Assembly: GCA_937951625.1 (NCBI GenBank) | Contig: CALFBP010000007.1 | Coordinates: forward strand, 31,108-95,107 | DNA from: an uncultured Thermoguttaceae bacterium | GTDB taxonomy: Bacteria; Planctomycetota; Planctomycetia; Pirellulales; Thermoguttaceae | Direction: 5' to 3' | Length of the DNA: 64,000 nt | In this document: piece by piece, positions 33,363 to 42,723 of the stretch | Numbering within the stretch: the first letter of the stretch is position 1 | How the letters are laid out: every line of letters starts with the position of its first letter | Position numbers and translations under genes: made by a program | The notes under the pieces: model-generated | Databases searched by the model: none | Seen by the model: only the letters and a program-made list of their open reading frames with translations | Told to the model about the DNA's origin: nothing

Positions 33363-34289
33363 TCAGTACTGCCCAATATTTTCCGCACCACGCGTGGTGC
33401 TCAGGGCCCGCCACGTGGCAATGTCGATGGTCTGGGAGATGAACTTCGCCGAACCGTCGCCAAAGACGGCTTGCACGCCGCCAGGATGCCTGCTCCGCGA
33501 ACCGAACATCGTCGGATCCGCAGTCGTCGATACTGCGCACGGGAGGTTTTGCTCGGGCTGGTTATTGCAATAACCTGCGGTATAAATCCGATCCGGAATC
33601 GGGCTGTTGGGCTCCTGGTACGTCTCGAATCCCGAGGCATCGCCCCACCAACTGAATCCGCGCAAATCGCTGCCTCGTCCAACCAGCACCTCCGCAACCA
33701 ACATCGTGTTGCTAGTGCCGTCCAGGAACCACGAGAAATCATAGGCCCCGTCAGGCACCGCGCCAGGCACGGCCACAACGCGGAACGGCGCTCCCCCGTG
33801 CCGAATGCCGTTGAAAGTGCTTCCGATGAGTCGATTAAAGACGGTATTTCCATAGTTGCAGGCGTAGTTGTGCGAGTAGATGTTGAGGATCGGCTGGTTC
33901 GGGGTGTCGCTGGGGCAGTGGAACGTGGGAATCATGGCGGTCGTTACCGGAAGGTTGACCGAGTGAGCATAACGGTTGTCGTAGCCGGGACCGTCAACAC
34001 CCTTCGGGCCATGAACATACTTGTCGAACAAATTCTTCTGCTCGATGTAGGGCAACAGCGCCACCTTCCACGTGCCCCAGCAGCAGCCATAGGCGCCGAC
34101 CATGAGGGACTTGTAGACGTCGTGGTAATTGTGCATTCCCACGCCGATCTGTTTGAGATTGTTCGAACACTGCGAGCGGCGGGCCGCTTCGCGCGCGGCT
34201 TGAACCGCCGGCAACAACAAGGCGATCAAAATCCCGATGATGGCAATGACCACCAACAACTCGACCAGGGTGAATCCACGTTTGCGCAT
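33363..34289 (-). CDS. DUF1559 pseudopilin-like secreted protein, module 1
   Basis: This is a planctomycete-type DUF1559 protein of about 308 residues. The N-terminus is a type II/IV prepilin signal: [19 protein letters not shown], with cleavage expected after Gly5, followed by [20 protein letters not shown]. The middle carries a [16 protein letters not shown] segment, and the C-terminus has [19 protein letters not shown], the H-x9-DG motif of the family. The start follows AAGGAG. It lies 110 bases downstream of the small lipoprotein gene. Export by a pseudopilus-like system is likely, but its role is unknown. Confidence 0.93.
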   Translation of the reverse strand: MRKRGFTLVELLVVIAIIGILIALLLPAVQAAREAARRSQCSNNLKQIGVGMHNYHDVYKSLMVGAYGCCWGTWKVALLPYIEQKNLFDKYVHGPKGVDGPGYDNRYAHSVNLPVTTAMIPTFHCPSDTPNQPILNIYSHNYACNYGNTVFNRLIGSTFNGIRHGGAPFRVVAVPGAVPDGAYDFSWFLDGTSNTMLVAEVLVGRGSDLRGFSWWGDASGFETYQEPNSPIPDRIYTAGYCNNQPEQNLPCAVSTTADPTMFGSRSRHPGGVQAVFGDGSAKFISQTIDIATWRALSTTRGAENIGQY

Positions 34290-34399
34290 GACATGCTCCT
34301 TACGAGAAAAAGAACCTATCGCGGGACGTTTTCCGCCGCTTACACTGAACACGTAGCCCAGCAACTACGGCGATCCCTCGGCCGGATCAACTCCACGGG

Positions 34400-34831
34400 C
34401 TACTTGATTTCCAGATTGAATTCGTTCTTTCCGCCCTTGGTGACCTCGATTTCCAATTTGCTTTCGGGACCACTGTACTCGGGGGGAATCCGTTCTTTGG
34501 CCTCGGGGGCGGGATCACCCGGCACGGCCGGCGCGCCGCCCGAACCCTCCTCAGGCGACGAAATGCGCACACGGTACTTCCCAGGCGCAAGGCCCTTGTC
34601 CGCCGGAATGCTAAACTTTCCGGCCTTAATCATTCCACCGCTAATGGCCTGCTTGCCGGGATCCAAAGAGATGATCTGGATCGTCCCTTGATCCAACGGC
34701 TTGCCTTGGAATGTCACAGTGCCCGAGATGGCTTGCCGACCCGACGGATCGCCTCCCCCGCATCCCAGGGCAAACAGCATCCCCAGCATAGCCACTGCCA
34801 ACAACGTTCCCATCAACCCTCTCTTGTACAT
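34400..34831 (-). CDS. small transthyretin-like lipoprotein, module 1
   Basis: The 143-residue protein has a lipoprotein signal: a hydrophobic LLAVAMLGMLFALGCGGG with the lipidated Cys24. The mature part is beta-rich: ISGTVTFQGKPLDQGTIQI and PGKYRVRISS, typical of the carboxypeptidase-regulatory/transthyretin-like domain. The C-terminus (PPEYSGPESKLEIEVTKGG) matches the same kind of ending in the module 2 lipoprotein. It precedes and is likely cotranscribed with the DUF1559 gene. Confidence 0.85.
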   Translation of the reverse strand: MYKRGLMGTLLAVAMLGMLFALGCGGGDPSGRQAISGTVTFQGKPLDQGTIQIISLDPGKQAISGGMIKAGKFSIPADKGLAPGKYRVRISSPEEGSGGAPAVPGDPAPEAKERIPPEYSGPESKLEIEVTKGGKNEFNLEIK

Positions 34832-35236
34832 TGGCTGTCCTCCCTAGGTGCATGCTTCCCTTAAGTCCGCGATTGTTGGCTGAAGAGGGTCGGTTCGTTT
34901 AATTCGGGCAGGCTTCGCCTCGCAAAACTCGCAGTCTCCCTTCGGCCACCAAGTGCTTCCTTTTGAAGAAACCGGTTGATTCGCGCGATCGTCTCCGGGC
35001 CAGGGCCATCCCCCACCATTAGTCGCGCCTTCAATTTAACCGAGCGTACCGATCCGTGCAAGCAATCTAGACCCCAATGAGTCCCGGTTGCCACGGAAAA
35101 AAGTGCTTGGGCGTTGGCGGGTTGCGGTTGTAGGACGGGATGGTCGCCCGCGCATCGATCGCGGCGGCCTGCCGAAATTTCCTGGAGCGGCCTCAAGCGC
35201 AGGTCCTCTCGCCACAGCGAACGACTCGCGGGAAGC
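34832..35236. other. intergenic, nothing recognisable
   Basis: This gap between nrdR and the module 1 lipoprotein, both on the minus strand, must hold the promoter of the latter. A minus-strand 111-codon frame (34861-35196) lacks family features and is not called. Confidence 0.45.
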
Positions 35237-35698
35237 TCATCGCGGCAGGTCGGACAGCATGGGCTTGAGCTCTTCGACGAAATCCCGGACGTCTTCGAAC
35301 TGGCGGTACACGCTGGCGAAGCGGACGTAGGCCACCTGGTCGAGCGCCCGCAACTGCTGCATCACCAATTCGCCGATGAAGCGGCTTTCCACTTCGGACT
35401 CGAAATTGGCCTCGATCTGATTCTCGACCTCGGTGACGATCGCCTCCAGTTGCTCATCGCTGATGGGACGTTTCCAGCAGGCCTTCTCTAGACCAAGTTT
35501 GAGTTTGTTGCGGTCAAAGGGCACCCTGGCCCCGTCTTTCTTGATCACCTTCATGGCCCGACGCTCGACCCGTTCGCACGTGCTGTAACGCCGTTTGCAA
35601 ACCAAGCATTTCCGCCTGCGCCGGATGACCGTTCCGTCGTCGCTGGCTCGCGAATTGATCACGCGATCGTTGTCCGCTTGGCAAAATGGGCATTTCAT
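35237..35698 (-). CDS. nrdR: transcriptional repressor of ribonucleotide reductase genes
   Basis: NrdR senses ATP/dATP and represses ribonucleotide reductase operons. The zinc ribbon has Cys3, Cys6, Cys31 and Cys34 (MKCPFC; RRKCLVCKRRY). The ATP-cone follows with VIKKDGARVPFDRNKLKLGL and a C-terminal YVRFASVYRQFEDVRDF. Length, 153 residues, is normal. No ribonucleotide reductase gene or NrdR box was found nearby. It stands alone between the two DUF1559 modules. Confidence 0.96.
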   Translation of the reverse strand: MKCPFCQADNDRVINSRASDDGTVIRRRRKCLVCKRRYSTCERVERRAMKVIKKDGARVPFDRNKLKLGLEKACWKRPISDEQLEAIVTEVENQIEANFESEVESRFIGELVMQQLRALDQVAYVRFASVYRQFEDVRDFVEELKPMLSDLPR

Positions 35699-36266
35699 CT
35701 GGGTTGCCCCCCTTATTTGTACTAGATACCGCCTGAAATTCGAATAAAGGTTTCAATCTTTGGCTACGGCCGTGCGGCCGGAGGCGGAACGAAGCGAAGC
35801 CCAAAGCCGCACAGGCGGCCGCAAACTCCTCCGGGGGAGGTGTTCCAACCCACGGTGCAGCCATCCCGATGATTGTACCCCAAACGACCCTGCGTCCCAT
35901 ACGCCCGCGCTTCGGCTACGCTGTCGATCGCTTTACCTCGCGCCCAGAGCTCGTCTCGGAAGCAGCCGCAAAAAATGCCGCTTTGGGGGAGCAGGCCAAT
36001 ACCGTTGAAGGGACGTGCCTCGGCAGCCGTCTGATTTTTGCAGAGCCGGATTTGTATGTTGGAAGACGCGGCCAAACCAAATTATCATCCAATTGGTAAT
36101 CTTTAATTTTATAGATTTTGGCCGAGTGGCTTGTTAAACCCGCAGGATCGTGTTAGAATCGCGCAACGAAGAGCGGCACGGAAAATGGAGTATTGCGGAC
36201 CGATTGCTTCAGTGGGCTTTTCGGTCGGTGGCTTTTCTAATTCCTCTTTCTTTTAGGAGCGAGGTG
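35699..36266. other. divergent intergenic region with promoter for module 2
   Basis: This region separates nrdR (minus) and the second DUF1559 gene (plus). The stretch at about 36085-36120 is AT-rich. The only clear element is the promoter at 36131-36159; no RNA gene or repeat was seen. Confidence 0.5.
36131..36159 (+). promoter_or_regulatory. sigma-70-type promoter of DUF1559 module 2
   Basis: The -35 box is TTGTTA (36131-36136), with a 17-base spacer and the -10 box TAGAAT (36154-36159). Transcription would begin near 36166, giving a leader of about 100 bases before the ATG at 36267. Confidence 0.6.
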
Positions 36267-37325
36267 ATGAAGAACTTGAGAAAGTTGGGTTTCACCCTGG
36301 TGGAATTGTTGGTGGTGATCGCCATCATTGGGATTTTGATTGCCTTGCTTTTGCCGGCCGTTCAGGCGGCCCGTGAGGCAGCCCGGCGGAGCCAATGCAC
36401 GAACAACTTGAAGCAACTTGGCTTGGCCTTGCACAATTACCACGACGTGAACAAAGCGTTTCCGGCCATCGGCTACGGCCGCGGGTGGTCGGATGTGGGC
36501 AGCACTGCTGGGGACGCCAACGATTTGGCGGAGGGGCCTACGATTCTAAACCACAATTCGTGGGTCTCTTTGGCCCCGTATTACGAACAGCAGGCGATTT
36601 ATAGCGCCTACAATTTCAACGCCGCGGCTTGCGGCTACATTCGGAACTCGGCACGGCCCCTTGCGGGTGGCGGTGTGGCCCCGGCAAACATCGCCGTGGC
36701 GAAGACGAACTTGGCAATTTTCCGCTGCCCGTCGGATAGCTGGGATCCCCTGAACAAAGTTTCGACTGCTTACAGCCCGGACGGCACCGCGGCCAACCGG
36801 AGCTACCGGACCAATTATGAGTTCTCGGCTCACCGCAGTGGTTACTATAGGTTTAACTGGTGGCCGGGGCTTCCGGATCGCCGGTACAAGTACATGTTCA
36901 GTACCAACACCTGCTCGACCGTGGCCGACATCACCGACGGGACGAGCAACACCGTGGCCGTGGTCGAGACCGTCCACAACGTGATCAACGGCGATTGTCC
37001 GGGCTGGGCCTTCCGCGGTTGGGTCATGGCCGGCGTCGATATCGCAGGCGGCATCAACCAATGGCAGTGGCCGGTACTCGGGTCGTGGTACACGGGCGAC
37101 CGGACAGTCAGGGTGGGTCAGCTCTTCGACTGGGGTTTCGCTGGAAGCCTCCACCCGGGTGGGGCCAATGTTTGTATGGCCGACGGTTCCGTCCGGTTCC
37201 TCTCTGAGACATTGGAAAGCAATCGCAAAAGCGATGGATCCTATGTGTTTCCCGCGGTCGGCACTCAAGGTCCCATCCTGCACGCCTTGGCGACGATTGC
37301 CAACAACGAATCGAAGACGCAGTGA
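36267..37325 (+). CDS. DUF1559 pseudopilin-like secreted protein, module 2
   Basis: The 352-residue protein begins [19 protein letters not shown], a prepilin-type leader with cleavage after Gly8, then [20 protein letters not shown] and [16 protein letters not shown]. The C-terminus carries [20 protein letters not shown], the family's H-x-DG motif. A TTTTAGGAGCGAGG site precedes the ATG. It is followed at 147 bases by a small lipoprotein gene, so gene order is reversed relative to module 1. Confidence 0.94.
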   Translation: MKNLRKLGFTLVELLVVIAIIGILIALLLPAVQAAREAARRSQCTNNLKQLGLALHNYHDVNKAFPAIGYGRGWSDVGSTAGDANDLAEGPTILNHNSWVSLAPYYEQQAIYSAYNFNAAACGYIRNSARPLAGGGVAPANIAVAKTNLAIFRCPSDSWDPLNKVSTAYSPDGTAANRSYRTNYEFSAHRSGYYRFNWWPGLPDRRYKYMFSTNTCSTVADITDGTSNTVAVVETVHNVINGDCPGWAFRGWVMAGVDIAGGINQWQWPVLGSWYTGDRTVRVGQLFDWGFAGSLHPGGANVCMADGSVRFLSETLESNRKSDGSYVFPAVGTQGPILHALATIANNESKTQ

Positions 37326-37472
37326 TGGCGCGCCGCCCAGTTTAGCGAGACTTCGCCGGGCGGCGGAATGAGGACGTTTACGCGAGTCTGCTTTTCCCAG
37401 GGGCGCGTGGGGCGTCCCTGGGAGTTTGTTTACGGGAAGGGTTGCGCTGTCGTTCAGAAAGGAGTTGGGAGA

Positions 37473-37922
37473 ATGCGGATTCACTTCGTTGTGTTTTGCT
37501 GCTGTGCGTTGCTGCTGTCTCCTCTTTTCGCTGGCTGTGGCGGCGCCAAAGTCCCGCAAGGCCCAAAGCTCGTTCCCGTCGAAGGAACGGTGACCATGGA
37601 CGGTAAACCGCTGGCCGAGGCCTCGGTCATGTTCGGTACAGGCCAGGGCATAGGGGAAACAGACGCCAACGGACGGTTTGAGCTCAAGTCCATTGGTGGT
37701 AAGAAAGGTTGTCCGGTCGGCGAGTTTAAGGTGATCATCGAAAAGTGGGTGAAGGCCGACGGTTCGGTGTATCGAAGCGCGGACGGAATCTCGCCCATGG
37801 ACGCCGGCGCGAAACAGCAGATCCCCGCCCGGTATTCTGATCCCGAGAAGACCGAGTTGAGTGCCTCCGTCAAGGAGGGCGGCAACAACAAGTTTGAGTT
37901 CCAGCTCAAATCCGGAGCTTAG
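37473..37922 (+). CDS. small transthyretin-like lipoprotein, module 2
   Basis: The 149-residue protein has a lipoprotein leader (CCCALLLSPLFAGC, lipidated Cys about residue 21). The mature domain reads VPVEGTVTMDGKPLAEASVMF and GETDANGRFELKSIGGKKG, a carboxypeptidase-regulatory-like fold, and ends IPARYSDPEKTELSASVKEG. An AAAGGAG site precedes ATG 37473. The stop codon TAG (37920-37922) shares its last two bases with the start of the 160-bp repeat, so the native end of the gene may have been altered. Confidence 0.85.
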   Translation: MRIHFVVFCCCALLLSPLFAGCGGAKVPQGPKLVPVEGTVTMDGKPLAEASVMFGTGQGIGETDANGRFELKSIGGKKGCPVGEFKVIIEKWVKADGSVYRSADGISPMDAGAKQQIPARYSDPEKTELSASVKEGGNNKFEFQLKSGA

Positions 37923-38080
37923 AGCTTATCCCATGACCTCCCCTCTCCCGCGAGCGGGAGAGGGGTTGGGGGTGAGGGCAACTGCAAGGCAGGTGTTTTT
38001 TCCCGGCGTCTGCAAAGATCTTGGGCCCTCGTCCCGACCCTCTCCTTCGGGCAAAAGGGACTTTTGGGATAGACACTCAG
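37921..38080. repeat. 160-bp MITE-like dispersed repeat, copy 2
   Basis: This has the same length and internal order as copy 1 (15223-15382): AGAGCTTATCCCA start, CCCTCTCCCG/CGGGAGAGGG hairpin, TCTGCAAAGATCTTG and a GGGATAGACACTCAG end. It differs at scattered positions. It abuts the module 2 lipoprotein stop codon and fills most of the gap before the propeller/TPR gene. Confidence 0.8.
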
Positions 38081-38217
38081 AGCTTGGATACGCACTCTTG
38101 TCGGGCAGGCACATCCGCCCCCGGGGACGCTGGCCAAGATGGCTCGCTCGGTGGAGGGGCCTTTGGCTGAGGGCGGTCCGACGCGGATCGGACGGCGTGA
38201 TGAATCGTTGAGTGCGG

Positions 38218-41130
38218 ATGGTGCGCAGAGTTTATATCGGGACCGCCGTCATCGCTTTGGTTGGAGCGATGGCAGCGGTCTTTTTTGTTGCAAGGTTGGT
38301 CCGCGAACCGGCTCCTCCCCTTTCTGGCCGATTGCCCCACGAGGACAACTTCTCGGCTGACGCGGCCGCTGAATCGACAACGTCCCCAGTCTCGACACAT
38401 TCGGTGGCTCCAGCCAAGCATGTCGTTGGCAAGCCGCCAAGCCCTAAAAAAGGTGGCGAGTCCACTTCGGGGCCGCCCACGGAAAACGCGGCGAAGCCAG
38501 ATCCCAGGTCTGCGCCCCCGCCACACCCGCTTTTGGGCCACGAGGACGCGGCGCTTTTGAGTAACGATGGACAGGATGTCGTTTGGTTCGCGTCTTCCGC
38601 GGAGTCTCAAGGCCCCATGCGCGCGAAACTGCTGGCACTTGGCCAGGCAATGATTCGCGCCAGTGACGCCGCGGGCGAAGCGGCGTCCCTGACCATCGAT
38701 TATCCGCTCGACGAGACGATTTTCCCTCCGGACATGGTTCCACCTACGTTCTTGTGGCACGATCCAGTCGCGGAGGCGGACACTTGGCTCGTCAAGGTGG
38801 GTTGGAAAGGTGAGGCGGAATGGATCTGGGTGGTCGCCCGAGGTAGTCCTCCTTCGCCGGGCGAAATCGACCCGCGGTGCATCGCCAAAACCAACGAGAT
38901 TTATAAGCCAACTCCCTATCAGGCGTCGGCACGGAGTTGGACCCCCAACGACAACGTCTGGGCGATGGTCCGCCGTCACTCGGTCGAGACGCCGACCCGC
39001 GTGACCATTTTCGGCTTCCGCGCCGCAGAACCGAGCAAGGTCCTTTCCCGAGGGGCGATGACCCTCACCGTGAGCAAGGACCCCGTGGGGGCGCCGATCT
39101 TTTACCGCGATGTGCCGTTGGCCCCGGCCGTAACACAAAGGGGGGTGATCGCGCCGCTTGGCGAAAACGCGATCGGGCTCATCGCGTGGCGATTGCGCGA
39201 CGTGAGCAAGGCGGAGAGCCGGCTTTTGCTGACCGACGTGCCGACATGCACGAATTGCCATTCGTTTTCGTCCGACGGGAACACGCTCGGCATGGACTTG
39301 GACGGTCCCACGGGCGACAAAGGTTCGTATGTGGTGGCCCCCATCCGTCGCGAGATGGTGATCGACAACGACCACGTGATCAGTTGGAACTCGTTTCCCG
39401 GAAAACCTAAGGGACGCAAAACGATCGGCTTCCTATCGCGAGTCTCGCCCGACGGACAATATGTGGTCACCACGCTCAACGAAGAGGTGTTCGTGGCCAA
39501 CTTCATGGACTATCGCTTCCTCCAGGTGTTTTATCCGACGCGGGGGATTCTGGGTTACTACAGTCGGGCGACGGGCGAGATCAACGCCCTGCCGGGGGCC
39601 GATGATCCAAGGTACGTGCATTGCGACCCGGTCTGGACGCCGGACGGCGAATACCTGATCTTCGCCCGGGCCGAGGCACGCGATGCTTATCCCAAAGGCT
39701 TTGTGTTCCCGCAACGGGCCAATGACCCGAATGAGCCGCAAATCCAGTATGATCTTTACCGGATCCCCTTTCGGGGAGGGCGCGGCGGCACGCCAGAGCC
39801 ATTGGTCGGCGCCTCGAACAACGGCATGAGCAACAGTTTTCCCAAGGTCTCGCCCGACGGAAAGTGGGTGGTGTTCGTCCAAGCGCGGAATGGTCAGTTG
39901 ATGCGGCCCGACAGCACCCTTTGGATTGTGCCCGCCCAAGGCGGTACGGCCCGCAAAATGCGGTGCAACACCCCGCTGATGAACTCCTGGCACAGTTTCT
40001 CGCCGAATGGGCGGTGGATGGTCTTCTCATCGAAGGCCAACACGCCTTACACCCAGATGTTTTTGACCCATATCGATGAGGAGGGCAACGATAGTCCCGC
40101 GGTGCTCATCCCCAACTCGACCGCGGCGAATCGGGCCGTCAACCTCCCCGAATTCCTCAATCGCCCTTACGACGAACTCGTCAGCATTCAGGTCAAGGCC
40201 CTGGAACACTTCCTTCACAGCGAGCGTGGCGAACAGCTTGCCCGGGCAGGAAAACTGGACGAGGCGCTGGCCGAATTCGAGACAGCCATCAAGCTCCAGC
40301 CCGACTTCTGGCAGGCTCATGTCCGCGCAGCCAAAGTGCTTGTCCAGCAAGGCAAATTCGACGAGGCCACGGCACGCTTGAACCAGGTGCTGGAAGCCAA
40401 TCCGGAGCGTCCCCAAGCGTACAACAGCGTGGGGGTCGTGCTCTGGCATCGGGGCTTGCTGGCCGAGGCCAAGTCCCATTTCGAGCGAGCGATCCAATTG
40501 GATGCCAATTTCGCCGAGGCGCACTCGAATCTTGGCCGCGTGCTGGGGCAGGAAGGGTACATCGAAGAGGCCACGGCCCATTTCCTCACCGCTACGGACC
40601 TCCAACAAGACAATCCCCTGGCCCACTTGGAGTTGGCCGAGGTACTGCTCCATCAAGGGTTGCACGAGCCGGCGATCCGGCACGGGCAAGAGGCGTTGCG
40701 GCTTGATCCGCAGCTTGTGGATGCTCATCTCCTGTTGGCCAAGGCTTTCGCCGCACAGGGCCGTTTCGCGTTGGCTGCGGCCCAACTCGAAAAGGCCATG
40801 GCTGCCGATCCCAACAATTTGCGGCCGGTCAACGATTTCGCGTGGCTCCTGGCGACTTGCCCTGTCGACGAGGTGCGGAACGGGGCGAAGGCGGTGCAGC
40901 TTGCGGAACGGGCGTGCCAGGCGACCGAGTACGCGAATCCCGTGCTGTTAAGCACCTTGGCCGCGGCTTATGCCGAGGTGGGCCGCATTCCCGAGGCGAT
41001 CGCCACGGCCCGCAAGGCCCTCGCCCTGGTCGTGCCCGAGGATCAACTCCTCGCCCAGGGCCTCCGCGCGCAGCTTCGCGTGTACGAGTCGGGCAAATCC
41101 CTTCGCCAGGCGACTGGCCAACCAAGGTAA
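38218..41130 (+). CDS. PD40 propeller and TPR protein with one CxxCH motif
   Basis: This 970-residue protein starts with a single membrane segment (YIGTAVIALVGAMAAVFFVA), then a Pro/Ser-rich linker. The middle (about residues 160-640) contains PD40/TolB-like propeller repeats such as RVSPDGQYVVTTL, WTPDGEYLIFARAEA and KVSPDGKWVVFV. Within it lies C344-T-N-C347-H348, a canonical haem c attachment motif. From about residue 665 on, at least six TPR units follow (for example AGKLDEALAEFETAIKLQPD and YNSVGVVLWHRGLLAEAKSHFERAI). A GTG at 38212 is an alternative start. It is probably anchored with its bulk outside the cytoplasm. The function is unknown. Confidence 0.8.
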   Translation: MVRRVYIGTAVIALVGAMAAVFFVARLVREPAPPLSGRLPHEDNFSADAAAESTTSPVSTHSVAPAKHVVGKPPSPKKGGESTSGPPTENAAKPDPRSAPPPHPLLGHEDAALLSNDGQDVVWFASSAESQGPMRAKLLALGQAMIRASDAAGEAASLTIDYPLDETIFPPDMVPPTFLWHDPVAEADTWLVKVGWKGEAEWIWVVARGSPPSPGEIDPRCIAKTNEIYKPTPYQASARSWTPNDNVWAMVRRHSVETPTRVTIFGFRAAEPSKVLSRGAMTLTVSKDPVGAPIFYRDVPLAPAVTQRGVIAPLGENAIGLIAWRLRDVSKAESRLLLTDVPTCTNCHSFSSDGNTLGMDLDGPTGDKGSYVVAPIRREMVIDNDHVISWNSFPGKPKGRKTIGFLSRVSPDGQYVVTTLNEEVFVANFMDYRFLQVFYPTRGILGYYSRATGEINALPGADDPRYVHCDPVWTPDGEYLIFARAEARDAYPKGFVFPQRANDPNEPQIQYDLYRIPFRGGRGGTPEPLVGASNNGMSNSFPKVSPDGKWVVFVQARNGQLMRPDSTLWIVPAQGGTARKMRCNTPLMNSWHSFSPNGRWMVFSSKANTPYTQMFLTHIDEEGNDSPAVLIPNSTAANRAVNLPEFLNRPYDELVSIQVKALEHFLHSERGEQLARAGKLDEALAEFETAIKLQPDFWQAHVRAAKVLVQQGKFDEATARLNQVLEANPERPQAYNSVGVVLWHRGLLAEAKSHFERAIQLDANFAEAHSNLGRVLGQEGYIEEATAHFLTATDLQQDNPLAHLELAEVLLHQGLHEPAIRHGQEALRLDPQLVDAHLLLAKAFAAQGRFALAAAQLEKAMAADPNNLRPVNDFAWLLATCPVDEVRNGAKAVQLAERACQATEYANPVLLSTLAAAYAEVGRIPEAIATARKALALVVPEDQLLAQGLRAQLRVYESGKSLRQATGQPR

Positions 41131-41258
41131 TCACTCACGCTTGGGCCATCGTCCTCGGGGTTGGCCAAGCAGAAGCCGCGGCTGGGGAATAACACGTTCG
41201 ATGGGGTGAGGGGATTCTCTCGGCTCGACGATCGCGCCGCCTAACGCCGGGCAAAACT

Positions 41259-42431
41259 TCATTTCCGACCCAAACGGGATGGGCGTTCGGTGATCGCCAC
41301 CGTGGTTTCCTTCTTTTCCCCGTCGCGGTAGAAGCCCACCTTGACTTGGGAGCCGACGCGGCTGCCCGCGGCCAAGAAGCGGAGGTCATTGGGGTCGTTG
41401 ACCCGCTTGCCGTTCCACTCCACGATGACGTCGCCCGGCTCGATCCCGGCCTTTTCGGCGGGCGAACCGGCGGCAACGCCCTCGACCAGCACTCCGCGCA
41501 CGTCTTGCAACTTGAGCTGGGCGGCCAGGCGGTCGTCCAACACGCCGGGCACAACGCCCAACCATCCCCGGGGCACCCGTTCGCCGGCCTTGAGCTTGTT
41601 GTAGACCTCCTGAGCGAGCTTGCTGGGAATGGCGAAGCCGATGCCGCGATAGGCCTCGCCCACGATCGCCGTGTTGATGCCGATCACTTCGCCGCGGAGG
41701 TTGACGAGGGGACCGCCACTGTTGCCGGGATTGATGGCCGCGTCGGTTTGCAAGAAGTCTTGAAGGTCCAAATTGCGAATGATGCCACGGCGGTCCTTGG
41801 CGCTGATGATTCCGGCCGTGACCGTCTGGGCCAGTTGGTAGGGACTCCCGATGGCCAGCACCTGGTCGCCGACTTCCAATTGGTCGCTGTCGCCCCAGGC
41901 GGCGGCTACCAAGCCGGGCACGCGGATGCGGAGCACGGCCAGGTCCGCCGCGGAGTCCATGCCGATGGCCTCGACATCACGCACCAATTGGCCATCGCTC
42001 AGCCGCACGGTGATTTGGCTGGCCCCGTTCACCACGTGGGCGTTGGTCACGATGTAGCCCTCCGGATCCACGATCACGCCCGACCCTTGGCCCATCCCCA
42101 CTCTCGGTCGCGGCCAGAACAGCGAGGCCCACTCGTCGTCCTGCGTCCCCACCAGCCGGACGACTTCGATTCCAACCACGCTGGGTTCGATCGCCTTGAC
42201 GGCCAGCCGGAAGCGATTCTCGGCATCGGGCAGGGCACCCAATTGCTCACGCGCGACTTCGGCCTGGGCCCGCGCCCGGCCGCGGGTAATCGAATACGTT
42301 ACTTGCTCGGCAACATAGGGGACGATTAGCAAAAAGAGCAAACCCGCTAGTACTCCCAACAAGATCGGTAATTGAGTTCGCTGCATCGCCCGTCGAGGGG
42401 CAGGCCGAGGTTCGAGGTGATCGAATTCCAT
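41259..42431 (-). CDS. HtrA/DegP-type serine protease with one PDZ domain
   Basis: This is a membrane-anchored periplasmic protease of 390 residues. After a membrane segment (LPILLGVLAGLLFLLIVPYV), the trypsin-like domain has the catalytic triad His132 (TNAHVV), Asp163 (SAADLAVLRI) and Ser238 (GNSGGPL). A single PDZ domain follows (GWLGVVPGVLDDRLAA; GSPAEKAGIEPGDVIVEWNG), so it resembles DegS/HtrA more than two-PDZ DegP. The ATG at 42431 has GGAAGG upstream; a TTG at 42446 would add five residues. It is convergent with the propeller/TPR gene. Confidence 0.93.
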   Translation of the reverse strand: MEFDHLEPRPAPRRAMQRTQLPILLGVLAGLLFLLIVPYVAEQVTYSITRGRARAQAEVAREQLGALPDAENRFRLAVKAIEPSVVGIEVVRLVGTQDDEWASLFWPRPRVGMGQGSGVIVDPEGYIVTNAHVVNGASQITVRLSDGQLVRDVEAIGMDSAADLAVLRIRVPGLVAAAWGDSDQLEVGDQVLAIGSPYQLAQTVTAGIISAKDRRGIIRNLDLQDFLQTDAAINPGNSGGPLVNLRGEVIGINTAIVGEAYRGIGFAIPSKLAQEVYNKLKAGERVPRGWLGVVPGVLDDRLAAQLKLQDVRGVLVEGVAAGSPAEKAGIEPGDVIVEWNGKRVNDPNDLRFLAAGSRVGSQVKVGFYRDGEKKETTVAITERPSRLGRK

Positions 42432-42723
42432 TGGGAAGCCTTCCAAAAAACCAGCAATCGCACCAATCCACGGTCATTATAGCGGCCGAGCAACGCCGCG
42501 CCACCAAGCAGAGTCGGTGAGAACACATCGCGAACCAAGTCGCCAGGCGTGTGCCGACCTCGATCTGCGTGCCCCATGGACCAAGGTACCGCGCCCCCTG
42601 CATTCCCCGGCGGCCAACTTTCGCGCGGCTTAGGTCCACTCTGCGGTTTAATCGAAGGCGCCGATCTCGTGCCGAACAGGGGTGCGACCGCGATCTTTTA
42701 CCTGTCCTGGATTTTCGGTCGGC

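Noticed and set aside
34861..35196. Minus-strand 111-codon frame between nrdR and the lipoprotein
   Set aside because: No domain or signal features; probably chance in GC-rich DNA.
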